From the NCBI RefSeq assembly GCF_901709675.1, contig NC_051088.1, positions 8,085,693-8,149,692 of the forward strand: a DNA stretch of 64,000 nucleotides, written 5' to 3'. The first letter of the stretch is position 1. Every line of letters begins with the position of its first letter. The notes under the pieces were generated by a model. It was not told where the DNA came from. It did no database searches and worked only from the letters and a program-made list of their open reading frames with translations. The position numbers and the translations under genes were made by a program. Source of the DNA: Syngnathus acus. Taxonomy: Eukaryota > Chordata > Actinopteri > Syngnathiformes > Syngnathidae. Below, in pieces: positions 13,521 through 24,822 of this stretch.

Positions 13521-14204
13521 GTCCGCGCGCGTGTGTGTTGTTCTCTGTGTGTGTGTGAGATTAAGGGCTATTTGAATAAATTTGACTTGACTTAAACAAT
13601 GAACCGTGGCCTGGGTATTATGGCCTTTAGTTTTTATCACTCAAAAGGGTTTGAATGCCTGCTTGTTTATGTGCCTTGCTATTATTTGGCTGCCATCCAA
13701 TCCAAGGTTTACCCTGCCCCTCGGAAAGAAAACTCCAACTGTGGTCACAGAAATAGCTTGAATCTGACAGATGTAATAATGAATAAAAATATAATGAAAA
13801 TTAACTATGAAAACCAAATTGAATTGCGCTTTGAAATAATTATTTTTATGGAAAGAAAACACAAGACAGGCCTGGGTGAAAATAATGGTATCTCTTGAAA
13901 AGTTTGTAAATAATTTTCCACATGTGTATCCAGAATACCTGCTGAGAGCTGAAGCATTTCTTGCCTCTTTGTGCAGATGTGGCGCGTAGCCCGATGGAGT
14001 CCGTGCTTGCTCCTCGTTCCGCTGCTGTTGCTGCTGCTGCTCCTGCTGCTGTGGGTTGTGACCGGATTTGCCATAATGCAGCCGTGGCGTCCACTTTTCG
14101 GGGAGAAACTAGAAGAATTCTATTTTGACATGGGGAAACGAATAGAGAATTATTTCTTGCAAATGGTCTCCCCCAAAAATTCAGGCTGTTTTAGGCCAGT
14201 GTGA
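8604..14204 (+). CDS. traf3ip3: TRAF3-interacting JNK-activating modulator (T3JAM), coiled-coil tail-anchored protein
   Basis: In mammals TRAF3IP3 binds TRAF3, promotes JNK and innate signalling and resembles SLMAP at its tail. Fourteen plus-strand exons join in phase: 8604-8967, 9414-9454, 9625-9715, 9810-9858, 10257-10284, 10371-10400, 10627-10722, 11108-11179, 11787-11945, 12258-12395, 12473-12608, 12717-12850, 13315-13431 and 13977-14204. They give 560 residues (human about 551). Family signals are a basic N-terminal block with RRRTNVTSCR, then EGLLREMAIKKKVEMLQ, IKLLETQLQACLE, LHTMEEEFLSSQNQLSQCRE, and a C-terminal membrane anchor of Trp, Leu and Val with a polyleucine core. The middle is charged heptad-type coiled coil. 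The start is the first ATG in the frame. The 41-base exon at 9414 is inferred because it is the only piece that restores phase. Orthology is by recalled similarity; SLMAP is the main alternative. Confidence 0.8.
12056..12215 (+). repeat. Teleost SINE-like dispersed repeat in a traf3ip3 intron
   Basis: TGTGTGGAGTTTGCATGTTC, then TTCTCCGGTTTTCCTCCCAC and ATTCCAAAGACGTG, mark the 5' portion of the same high-copy teleost repeat whose 3' portion appears near 4730 and 55070. It ends 42 bases before the next exon. The GACTCTAAATTGC phrase at 13269, before the penultimate exon, may be a further scrap. Confidence 0.65.
13441..13558 (+). repeat. (GT)n microsatellite directly after a traf3ip3 splice donor
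   Basis: An almost uninterrupted GT run of about 78 bases (13441-13518) is followed by a CG-containing interruption and another short GT run. It begins within ten bases of the GTAAGC donor at 13432. The apparent poly-Val-Cys or poly-Thr-His reading frames across it are not genes. Confidence 0.97.
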
Positions 14205-14310
14205 CCATGTCACAGTTGGAGGATCGTCGTCCTTCACTTTTCAAATGTCTAACATTTAAAGGTTTTTGTGTTAGTTGTTGATATTTTCTAGAAATGCAAA
14301 TGTAAGTGAT

Positions 14311-14336
14311 AATAAATATATATTTTTTACAATAAA
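14311..14336 (+). terminator. Polyadenylation signals of traf3ip3
   Basis: Two AATAAA hexamers, at 14311 and 14331, lie 107 and 127 bases past the stop codon. The 590-base spacer from here to dnase1l1l shows no other gene. Confidence 0.6.
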
Positions 14337-14923
14337 AGCAATCTCTTACTTTTTGTTTTAATAGATTACTGCCATCTCTACTACTATTCGCGTTTTATTA
14401 TTACTGTTAAATATGTATATGAAATAATGATGATCATCATCCTACTAAAATGATGACTATAACAATATTAATAACCATAATGATCCTCTATTTTAAATTG
14501 TGAGATCGGATCAGTTTACCACTTTTTCCCTGTCAGACATGTACTAAAATATTCCAGCTCAGAAATTATTTAGATTGCTCTCGTCAAGTGTGGACAGCAG
14601 CTCCCGTGAAACACAGAATCTATTGTCTAATTGCACTCAAACCGACTTTTTTTTTTAAAAGAGACAACACACTCAAAGGTGAATTGTGTTTGTGGTCATT
14701 GTTGATTGTATGGAGGGGCTTTTAACAGTTCCAGATAAAGCTCTATTATCATCCAGCACTGACACAGCACATCCAGCACACAAATGTGCAGTTTACCTGC
14801 ACGTTCCCTGTCACGCATCCCACCCTGGCTGGACTTTGCTCAAAGTGGAGGTAAGAGGATTCACTGGGCCAGTGAGGAGGGCATCACGCAAAATTTTCTT
14901 TCATTTACAGGGCAATAATCGAG

Positions 14924-17778
14924 ATGAGGACTGCGAGTCTGCTCTGTGCGCTGTGGCTGTGTACGTTCAATGTGGCTTTTTCCCTGAAGATCTGCGCTTT
15001 TAATGTTCAAAGCTTTGGAGAATCTAAGGCCAACAACAAGAAGGTTATGGGGATTCTACTGAAGGTACACATCCGAGCAACATTGTCACAAAACTGCACA
15101 GAGGATTTTTGTCTGATTGTTTTCTTCCCAAGATTCTTTCCCGATGCGACTTGAGTCTCATTCAGGAGGTCCGTGACTCAAAAGGACGAGCAATACAAAC
15201 TTTGGTGAAAGATCTTAACAGGTTTGTCAGACTGAAAGACTTTTAAAGAAGACAAGCAGTTTCTAACAAAATTCATGCAGAATTACACACTGCTGACTTC
15301 CCACAGATTTGACGAATCCAACTCATATTCCTACGTAGAAAGTGAGAGGCTGGGAAGGAAGACCTACAAAGAACAGTACGTCTACATTTACAGGTAAAAA
15401 CAGTTGGCAGGGTAAAAGGTCAATCTGATGACACCGTTTGACGCCCCTCATCATCTCCACAGAAACAATGTGCTGAAAGTGAAGGAGCAGTATCAGTATG
15501 CTAAATTAGAGGCGCAGGGCACTAATGACACAAACGTCTTCTCCAGAGAGCCTTTCATCGTTCGCTTTCACTCCCCGACCACTCGTAAGATTCAGACACG
15601 ACACAGTCCTACGCTACAATGCACAACATGAGTTTGAAATGGAAGAAGCTTAGAAATAAAAACACTGGTACAGTGGTGCCTTGAGATACGGGTGACCCAA
15701 CTAATGGGTTTTTCTGGGATTTTTTTGCTTTGCCATGCGAGCAAAAGCTCATTTCATATCAAGCAGCAGTTTGGCAGAAAGTAAACAATCCCACCCCCCT
15801 CCAGGCTAATTAGTAGTACTATCTTTATTGTTGCATAATAACTCATTAAGGAACAGCTATTGGAACCAGACTTTACAACACTCACACATCCTCTGTGAGT
15901 AATATTAGTAATATTACAGCAGTTTACTGACTTACAGTAGTTATGAAATTAATCATTTGTCAGTAGGAATGTACTACACTACCTCCTAGTGGCCAAACTA
16001 CACCAGAAAGTGCTGCATTGAATTAATCATGCTCCACAAACTGCCAATTACATTACATTTAGTTGTGATAATTTATTACTTTTTTTTTTTTTTTTTTTTT
16101 TTAGAAAGAAAGAAAATATTCCCTTGTTCGTGGTGGTGGGGTTTTCTGGAACGTTTTAAAGGCACCACTGTAATATACAGCAAGGACTAATGTCATGAAG
16201 TGATGATGATTACATTTACCTTGTTTTTTGGGGTGCTGTCTTTCTTCACTGTGGCGGGCCAAGGAAGTGGAATGAGATTGTGGAGATGGACTGAAAAAGA
16301 AAGCTGGCAGTCAGACCCAGAGTAATGAAAAAACATGCATTATACCATAATATACAGTTGGTAGAATGTTTTACATCACTTATAGACAAAGCAGTGTACA
16401 GTACTTAGCAAATACATAACGGTCTGTTAACATGAAGTGCTTCCATGCTTCTGTTTTCATTTCAGGGAGCTCTCTGTATTTTGAACAGGAATGAGTTATT
16501 TCAAACTAAATTCATATTTTTATACCCAAATTGGACTAATCAAACAAGAATGGAATTCAACCACTAAAAGAATATTTTCTCATTAGGAATACAAGTAACT
16601 ATCATTTGACATTAATTAATTCACAATAAAGTTAGTGGCTGTTTTCGTTGTTTTATTTGTAACAGTACATTTGAAAATTCATCGATAACATGAACTTTTT
16701 TGGTAATGACTAATGCTGTTAATTTATGGAATTTGTGACCTTATATTAGATATTCAGTAATTGATTTATTACAGCGTCCATGAAACATGCTTTATTATTT
16801 TGTTCAATAACTAATAGAGAATCATCGTCACATGATGGCAATCACAGTATTTATGTTGTAGTCACGAAGGATCTCGTCTTCATTGGCCAGCACACAAGTC
16901 CCAAAAGTGCCATGAAGGAGATGGATGAGTTGTATAATGTGTTCAAGGAAATCTACAGAAAGTGGAAAACGGAGGTGCTTTTTTTTTTAATTCCTAAATC
17001 TACATCCCACTTGCCTGGCAGTCCATGTACTTAATGATGTGAAACTTTCCACCGAGCCAGAATGTGATGATCTTGGGCGACCTGAACGCCGCCTGCGGCT
17101 ATGTCACCATCAAGGGCTGGCGAGCTGTTCGCCTGAGAAGCGACCCAAAATTTCAGTGGCTGATCGGAGACGAGCAGGACACGACGGTCCGGGAGAAGAC
17201 GCACTGTGCGTACGACAGGTGGGAAATTGGTGGCACACACTGTCTTAGTCAAGTACTGACCAGCAATGGCAAGATGATTTAGGATTTGATTTGGATCTAT
17301 TTTAATCCCCAATTCAGGATCATCGTCCATGGACGTGACATTATTTCCACCATAGTGCCTGGCTCTGCTCAGCCGTTCAATTTTAAAGAGGCTTTCCATC
17401 TGACAGAGGAGGAGGTAAATGTGTTTCAAACATGTTTCACAACAGCAACTTTATGTATTGAGGGATTTTTTGTGGGTATTGTGTTGAATTTTTGGTAAGT
17501 AGAAATATTTGGGTCATTCCCAAGGTGACTTGAATGATCTGAACGATTTAAATTTTGAGAACAGTGTAAATATGTCATGTTGAATGCAGTATTTGAATGA
17601 ATGATAAACAACCTGTAATGGAACTTTTCTATGATATTTGAATGACTTAGAGGTGCCTGTTTATGAAATGTTTCAACAGCTCTTTGTGTTTAAACTTTAG
17701 GCCCTAGGGGTGAGTGACCATTTCCCTGTCGAGGTCGACCTGAAGCCAAAGCATTACCTACTGCGCAGTGAGCTGTAG
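14924..17778 (+). CDS. dnase1l1l: Secreted DNase I-family endonuclease, DNase1L1/L3-like
   Basis: DNase I-family enzymes cut double-stranded DNA using Ca/Mg, usually outside the cell or in the endomembrane system. Eight plus-strand exons join in phase: 14924-15064, 15133-15221, 15307-15393, 15463-15584, 16862-16974, 17061-17218, 17318-17414 and 17701-17778. They encode 294 residues. Residues 1-20 are a signal peptide, followed by LKICAFNVQSFGES. Catalytic signatures are present: LSLIQEVRD (metal-binding Glu), GQHTSP (first His), ILGDLNA (Asp/Asn) and GVSDHFPVEV (second His), plus DTTV and HCAYDR. The first catalytic His context is GQHTSP where many relatives have PLHTTP. The protein ends shortly after the DNase domain, with neither the basic tail of human DNASE1L3 nor a clear GPI signal. 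The L1 name rests on linkage to emd, as at human Xq28. Sequence alone also allows L3 or fish L4. Confidence 0.9.
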
Positions 17779-18172
17779 ACTGAGATGTACTTGGAATCAC
17801 CCGCACTTTATTTTTACCTATTAATTAATTAAAAACATTCTTCAAAATGTGCCTCAATACCAGCATTGACTGTATATTATTGGTTATTGCTTAATGGTGT
17901 AACTTTTGTGCCTCTGCCCTCAATTCAGCATTCAACAAACAGTATCTGAACATAAAACTTTTTGAGTGAGTTGGGGGTTTTTTTGTGGAAAAAAAAAAAA
18001 AAGAGTAAAAAATGCATTCTTGTCATACATCTGGTTATGTCCTGTATTTACATTGCTGCATTTAAATTGTCCATCCCTGCGTCGATTACCCCAGAGGTCA
18101 ATAACCAACACTTGATGATTACCACAAGAAGCCACATGGCGACGCTGCGTTTAGAGAGGACCGTTTAACAAA

Positions 18173-18198
18173 GGGGGCGGGGCAAAACGCTGACGTTA
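18173..18198 (+). promoter_or_regulatory. Candidate emd promoter: GC box plus CRE-like site
   Basis: A GGGGGCGGGGC box (18173-18183) and a TGACGTTA CRE-like sequence (18191-18198) sit about 350 bases upstream of the emd start codon, in the 0.76 kb gap after dnase1l1l. No TATA box is evident. This is motif-only evidence. Confidence 0.4.
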
Positions 18199-18535
18199 AC
18201 ACTCAGGAGGTACGGTTGATTTTATGACTGGAGCAAAAACGACGGGCGGATTTCAAAGAACCTTTACTCCCGTTGAGGTGTGAATGGAAATACGATTTAA
18301 AATTGGGGAGCAGCATAAACGCTCACGAGATGCGATTGTTCAGTTTGTTTTATTTTTTTTAATCAGGGTGAAAAATATCCGAGGGGTGCAGCGTTGGACT
18401 GAAAAGCGCTCGGACGAAAAGCAGCAAAATAAAGGAGCGCCCCAGTTTTGCGAGAGCAGCCAAGCTTTTTTATTTTTAGCAATCGAGACTATCAGATATT
18501 ACACTACACGTAAGACTGTAAATTACAGACGCATT

Positions 18536-20513
18536 ATGTATACATTGAGCAGCAAGTCAACAGACGAGCTCCGATACCTTCTTGACGAATACGGGATCAA
18601 GCATGGTCCTGTCGTCGGTGAGCAGTGAACCACACGCGTGTGACAGTATCATGTTTTCAACGGGGTCATCTTCTCTGCTGTATTGTTATTCTCGCTCATA
18701 ATATGCCTCTCTTATATTCAAGACTCCACCCGAAGTCTGTACGAGAAAAAAATTAGAGAAGCGATGGCCAAAAAGAAACGAGTTTATCCGAAAAAATCGG
18801 ACAAAACCTACTACAGAGAAGAAGGTAAAACACGCACAACAGAAAACATCTGGTCAACACTTTTAACCTGTCATTTTCTGCCACCAAAAAATGTTGCATA
18901 TTCATATCACCTTTATGGAACAGCTTTACGGGGACTGGAAGTAATTGTGTTCAACCGCATAGTAGGCTAACCCAGCCATTTCAGCGGCAGTTGCAGAAAT
19001 TTGGTGTGGCCCAATCTTGACACGCAACATGCCCCACCCACAAACTATGGGCGAAGTCATCGACTAAATTTGTTAGGACGATTATTATTTACGTTATTTT
19101 AGTGCATTGCGCTCAATGTGAATAAAGATTGGTCAACATTTGTGTGTTGGAAACGAAGTGATTGATCGACACGTTGGAAACTTTTGACACGGGGTACATG
19201 TTTCCAAGGCGCAAATATTTTGCAGAGGTCGCCATATGCCTCACCTGTGCAACTCTACATATGACCTCAAGAGCTCGAGGGGATGAAGCATTACTTTCTA
19301 CTCCAAACATAGACCCTCTGGATGTAGTTACCCCATTTTGTAGCTCAATAATACAACTTCCATCGACTTGGGTATTGGAATGCACAAGAAAATTACCATG
19401 TCAAACAGGATGCTTTTTGGTCCATCTGTAAGTTGCATCGCTTGTAACGTGTCATTTTTCATTCCGATTTCAGAGGAGGAAGTTACATATGTTTACAGTC
19501 CACCTGTAAGTAAGGCATGCATATTTGATCTCCAAAATATTTTCCTAACTGGTTGTGCTACTTTTTATTTCTGTTTATAATCAATATTTCTTGACTACAA
19601 TTGTTTGTGCTGTTGTAGGTCAGAAGTCATTTGCCAGAAGACTAGTAAGTTATATTGCACATTGTTTGCTGTAAAGTTCATCTTAAAGGGGACATTAACA
19701 AAAATTTAAGTTAAATTGCTTAGTGATGAAATGCTTACTCCTCGAGTGAAAATACAAATGCTTCTACATGATTTTTATAAGAGCTAGCTTTTCGCTTGAC
19801 TTCAGTCTCTGGGCTAGCTACTCGACAAGATGCAATGCCCTCGACCTGCCCCTACTTATCGTAACCAAAGTTGCTCTGCAGGACAGGGGGCAGGGTGAGC
19901 AGTAACACTAGCTGTTTTAAGTGTGGTAGAATTTTCCATCCTTTGTGTATTTTGACCCAATTTCATGTTTTTTTTAATCATTTTGATTTGACTACTTAGT
20001 GTGCACTGTTTTTCTACAGTAGTCGACTTTACACGAGTGCCAGACCAGGGTGGACTGAGAGGGAAGTTCAACACGAGTGAGTACTTTGTTGAAAAATGTT
20101 AGCAATTATATTTGTCCAACTCTGATATTAGCTATATCTATATATAGATGCAATGTGTTGCCGCTAGGTCCTATATTATGTAAATTGACTCAGTGTCAAA
20201 TCAGATAAGACACAGGCTTTTGACTTTATGAGGTCTTTGTGAACATGAAGTTACTGGCAAGTGTGTGACAAACCTCCTGTTGGTCTTTAGACGCTACACA
20301 TACGACACTGCGTCGTCGCCGTACACAAGCGCCAGGCTGAGAGCCACCGAAGGAACACCCAAGAAATCTCATGAAGACATTCCCAAAGAACCTAAGTCAT
20401 CCCGCTTCATCCCAGTCTGGGTCCAGTTGCTGTTCTTCCTCGTGGCAGCAGTCTTCCTCTACCTCGTCTTTGCCAACATGGAGACAAACGATTACACTAG
20501 GAAAATAGAATGA
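18536..20513 (+). CDS. emd: Emerin, LEM-domain inner nuclear membrane protein
   Basis: Emerin is a tail-anchored inner nuclear membrane protein that binds BAF through its LEM domain and lamins through its middle region. Six plus-strand exons join in phase: 18536-18617, 18723-18824, 19474-19505, 19619-19644, 20020-20076 and 20291-20513. They give 173 residues, shorter than the human 254, mainly in the lamin-binding middle. Residues 1-45 are the LEM fold: STDELRYLLDEYGIKHGPVV, then STRSLYEKKIREAM. The middle is rich in Ser, Tyr and Arg. A C-terminal hydrophobic span, VQLLFFLVAAVFLYLVF, is followed by a short polar tail ending RKIE. Placement next to a DNASE1L1-like gene matches human Xq28 and supports emerin over other LEM proteins. 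The two small exons (32 and 26 bases) are inferred from splice sites and phase. Confidence 0.93.
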
Positions 20514-20871
20514 TTTAAGCAAAACTATGCCCAGTTTATAGGGCTGGTGTAGTTCAAATGACATATTTTATCACAGTGTTTTATTTTTGTTTAATGCCCT
20601 TTTAGCGGCTTGTGACCAAGAAGAGGTCAGCACTACTGTTCATTGTTGCTTATTAGATTTAAAAGACAGTGGAACAGATGAGCTAAAGTTTAGATGTTTG
20701 CTTCATCAGTTTAGCTGCTAAACAAAAGTGCCTCAGTGGTTTTGTTACAAGTTGCATGTTGTTTTAATGCGAATCCATACCTACAGATATTTGTACTCAT
20801 GGATGGATTATTTTTCTACTATTCTAATCACACTGTTTTATCTGCTGACAAAAGAATAACATTAAAAATTG

Positions 20872-20881
20872 AATAAATAAA
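20872..20881 (+). terminator. Polyadenylation signal of emd
   Basis: Overlapping AATAAATAAAG hexamers lie about 360 bases after the emd stop codon and are the first strong signals downstream. Confidence 0.55.
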
Positions 20882-20935
20882 GTCCAAGTTGGGTGTTAAG
20901 TGGGACATAGTCAACTCAAACACTTTAATCAACCG

Positions 20936-21110
20936 TGACATTTAAACGTTGATATGCAGCAATGTAAATAAAATGACAACATAATGGTTTAAAAATACAA
21001 AAGCATTCTCTACATAAATCATTGACATTTAAATGTTGATATGCAGCAATGTAAATAAAATGACAATGTAATGGGTTAACAATACAGAAGCATTCTCTAC
21101 ATAAATCATT
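20936..21110 (+). repeat. Tandem duplication, two 87-88 base units
   Basis: A unit starting TGACATTTAAA and ending ATAAATCATTG occurs at 20936-21022 and again at 21023-21110 with a few substitutions. It lies just past the emd polyadenylation signals. A minus-strand frame stays open across both copies only because the unit is near a multiple of three; nothing suggests a protein. Confidence 0.9.
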
Positions 21111-22191
21111 GCTCTGAAGAACCAGGTACACAATAAATTAGTGGAGTTTGTCCTTAGAAGTCTGTTAGTGTTAGTCACATTTTGCCACGAGCTAGTAGAA
21201 GCAGCTCAAAACACATGTGCGTTAATGCTGAATTGAGGCCGAACATTAACTTTGAACACAATGGCTGTATTTCAGTCCTCTCTGGGGCGCATGGCGCAAG
21301 GCTTAGATAAATATGAAGGGAAAGCATGGACAAAATCATAACACTGGAGAACTGCTGTGTCCAACCGCTCAAAAGTAAAACGAAACCCTGTTTTCCATTT
21401 TACCAACCGATTCACCTGACAGTTTTTGTACAAAAGATTAAAGCATTTTGCTTGCTTGGTGTTAAACCAAACAAACTAATTAGGCAACTACACTTTTGCT
21501 TAGACCATCAGCTGTAAACTGTAGTTAAAATTCAGTTACTGTATACCAGCCAACCATAACATTCTTGCACACTACTGTATAATGATCCTTATTTTTGGTG
21601 ACGAATAAAACTAAGAGGTAATTTACTCGATTTAATTGGTACAAATATACCGCCTCATAATGAGAAGTTTGATTCATGGAATGAACTGAGGTGACCCAAA
21701 CATTCAAACATCTTGTGATGTAAACTACGACCACAATCATAATCACATCTGACAATGTCAGTCTAAAGTAACCATTCTAATTATCCAAGTGTTTGTAATG
21801 TGACGTGGCTGGTTGGTATGGGTGCTGCAGGATGATGCTGCACGATTGGAATCATGACGGAACTGCACAAACTTCCAAAATGTCACAATAATAATAGGCA
21901 AGTATCAAAAGAATTGCTTGGTTGTTTAATTTCACACTTGATGGGTGGAGAGGCAGTCCAGCCATTACTAATTGCATACAAGTCAATTTTCCATCATATA
22001 TGTCCTTCAAAGCTCAAGGCCCAAGTGTTTAAATTGCTAGGAAATATGCTGGTAATACAGAAAGACACAGTAATCCGAAACTTCAAACATAGAAGAGAGC
22101 TTGTACTATCCAGACCATGAAGTGGTTGCAGGAGTGATTGCTGAGCAAGCCAACTGGCTCTCCGGTGCCACATGAATCCATCGTCGTACAA

Positions 22192-24822
22192 TCATAGCTT
22201 GTTAATTGATAAGGCAACATAAGTGTTTTCCACACCTGTAGATGGAAACATGTTGTTAGACTTTCATCCAAGCGTGTCTGTATTTTAATGTTGGTCAAAA
22301 TTGTGATACTTGGAGAGCAAAATATTTTTGGAGGTAAAATGTTTTGTGGACCACTTACAGGATCTGGTCTCTCGCTCCAGCTCAGAGGGATTTCTCTCCT
22401 TGTTGCACAACACCTTGGCCATAACGATAATTACGATGACAGCGATGACAAATGTCAGGCCAGACACAAGCCAGCTGATCATCACTGGACTCAGAACTGG
22501 ATCTGGGTCTGAAAGTGGGAGAAATTTTTGTCAGTGACACAAGAACATCCAATTTAGTGCTCAATATAAGTATTAGGGAACAAGAACTGACAGCAAACGC
22601 TGAGGCTGGCTGCAGAAAATACAAAATGTATTTGTCCCCATAGCATTAAAATTGCTAGACTGCACAATTCCACAAATAGCTTTACTATAATCACCACATT
22701 AGGGTGTAAATTTGTTCATAAATATTTATCTGTCAACTGTCTAGGTCTCGTCTGTATGTTGTACCTTATCCTAAAGTGTCTTCAGACCGGGGTGCCCGAA
22801 CAAAGAGGGCCAGATTTAGTGAGGTAAAAATGTGCGGGGGCTGACCTCTTATAGATATGGGCAGGGCTTGGCTCTCTCTGGAGACAAAGGTGCGTCCTCC
22901 AAGCTGGACCCGATACAGACAGTAGTAGTAACCCTCATTTGAGCTCTGGGCAACGGCGAAGGAAAAAGTGACGGAGGGGCCGAGGGCCGGCAGAGACTGG
23001 CGCACTGTTCCATTGGGGCGGATGAGTCGCAGCTGAAAGGAGCCTCCGGGGTACGGCTGCGGTGTGGAGCATGTGATGTTAAAACTGTGGCCCTTGATGA
23101 CGGAACCAGCCGGGGCCTCAGAGGACGTGTTGTACCAGTGCTGGGGGGTCAGGAGTTCCACTGTGATCACACCAAAGATGTTAAGAGCTTGTCTGTATCT
23201 CATGTAGAACCCTCTTATGTTTGATTTGATGTTTTCATTGGCCAAGACTAACACCTGCAGACTGTGACTTACCCACGGTGATGTTGACAGAGTTGCTTGG
23301 TGGAGAGCTGAGCATCTGAGAAGGTGAGCTGCCGCTGACCCTGTAACAACAGCTATAGCTGCCCTGCTGGAACGTCTTGATGTTGGGCAGCGTTATCTCC
23401 ACCCGTGACTGACTCATCTCCGCCCTCTGCGTCACCACTGGCGTGGACAGGCCATGTCTGTACAGGTGGAAGTCACGGACGTGATGACCCGGCAGGACAC
23501 TACAGCTGAACCGAGCCGCCTCCCCAGACGAGAACACATTGTGAGGTGACGACAGGGAGAGGATGGGCATGAAAAGGGTACCTGTGTGGAAAACAGAGGG
23601 GAGTCACTAAACTTAGTACCTTTCACTCGAGAACATTTTATTGGGGGAAATTGCGATAACGCTCGGAATTGTTCCGGGTGAGAGACTGCGACTGACTAAA
23701 ATGCCAACAAAAAGATGAATTATAATATAAGTAGACAGTATACAGGGCATGACAAAGCAATGTGAATGGTTGCTAAACAAGTGTTGTAAGTAGTTAAAGA
23801 CTGTTATAATGTTTGTATTCTTACATTGTAAAATGTACTTTATTTATTCGTATAATTATATTTACACATCTACATACACAGGTGCATTTCAAGAAATGAG
23901 CATGTTGTACATAGAAATTATTTCAGCAGTTAAATTCAAAACGTGAAACAATCAGCTCAAAATAGTACCGTTGTATTCTATTTATTTATTTTATAGAACT
24001 TTGAAGATAGTTACTATTACGAATTTGTATAATATGCAAGTTTGACTTTTTGAAGCAGGCAAGGCAGCGGTGGCACCCGTGTTTAAATTAAGATCGTCCC
24101 ACCTGAGCATTTCACCCCTGCATCATTTTCATGGGTGCAGTGGTGGTGACTGTGGAGGACAACGGCACAGCGGGTCAAACTGGACTCGTGCCCCGTGCAC
24201 TGAACATGCCGCAGCCAGATCTCTCCACTGCCCGCACCAAAAGCCGCCCCGTGGACGGCTGACTCTGCCAAGCCGCAGGACAGCTCCAGGCACACCACGT
24301 CCGCCTCGCGGAGGTCCCAGCCGTGGTCGCACACCGTACCCCATTGGTTGTGTCGGAGAATCTCGACGCGGCCGGAACATTTGTTTTCCCCATCCACAAG
24401 TCTGATACGATCTGAGGACCAGAAACAACATTTACAAGGACCACGCTGCTTAGCTATGAATGATGGGAGTTCCAAATCCTGGCTTACCCAAGGCGGTGAC
24501 TTTGTCCCGCAGAACACCTAACAAACCTTGATGAAATGAGAAACTAAATTATCATCACGTGAACAACAATGTCAACTGCGTTGTTGAATTTAAAAGAACT
24601 ACACCCAACAAGAATCATATCCAAACAACGGAAGTAATTGTTAATTTACGCAAAACAGTGGTGTCAAGTTAAATTCCTCAACGATGAGAGGCAGCTGCAG
24701 GCCACAACATTGCGCAACTTCAGACACAAACAGCCTGGGCTAACAGCACGTTAGTCAATCTGAGCCTCGACAAGCACCCCAATAAACTTACCTGTTAGCA
24801 GAATGTGGAGGAATGTTAGCAT
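22192..24822 (-). CDS. Type I receptor with one group B SRCR domain and two Ig domains
   Basis: I do not recognise a named orthologue. Seven minus-strand exons, all internal junctions in phase 1, join as 24792-24822, 24488-24517, 24103-24411, 23273-23581, 22846-23160, 22359-22508 and 22192-22235, giving 395 residues. Layout: signal peptide MLTFLHILLT; a short linker; an SRCR domain of about 102 residues (RIRLVDGENKCSGRVEI to HENDAGVKCS) with eight cysteines, the group B pattern; Ig domain 1 (FSCSVLPG to GSYSCCYRV); Ig domain 2 (FNITCSTPQP to GYYYCLYRV); a span (WLVSGLTFVIAVIVIIVMA); and a tail of about 30 residues ending VENTYVALSINKL. The Ig domains resemble leukocyte-receptor-type (FcR-like, A1BG-like) domains. 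One domain per exon with uniform phase is the classic arrangement for shuffled extracellular modules. A cell-surface immune or scavenger role is inference. Confidence 0.88.

Noticed and set aside
13303-13640. Poly-Val-Cys and poly-Thr-His frames
   Set aside because: They are readings through the GT microsatellite; only 13315-13431 is a real exon (traf3ip3).
24070-24444. Plus- and minus-strand frames overlapping the SRCR exon
   Set aside because: They are shadows of the cysteine-patterned SRCR frame, which alone has splice sites and domain structure.
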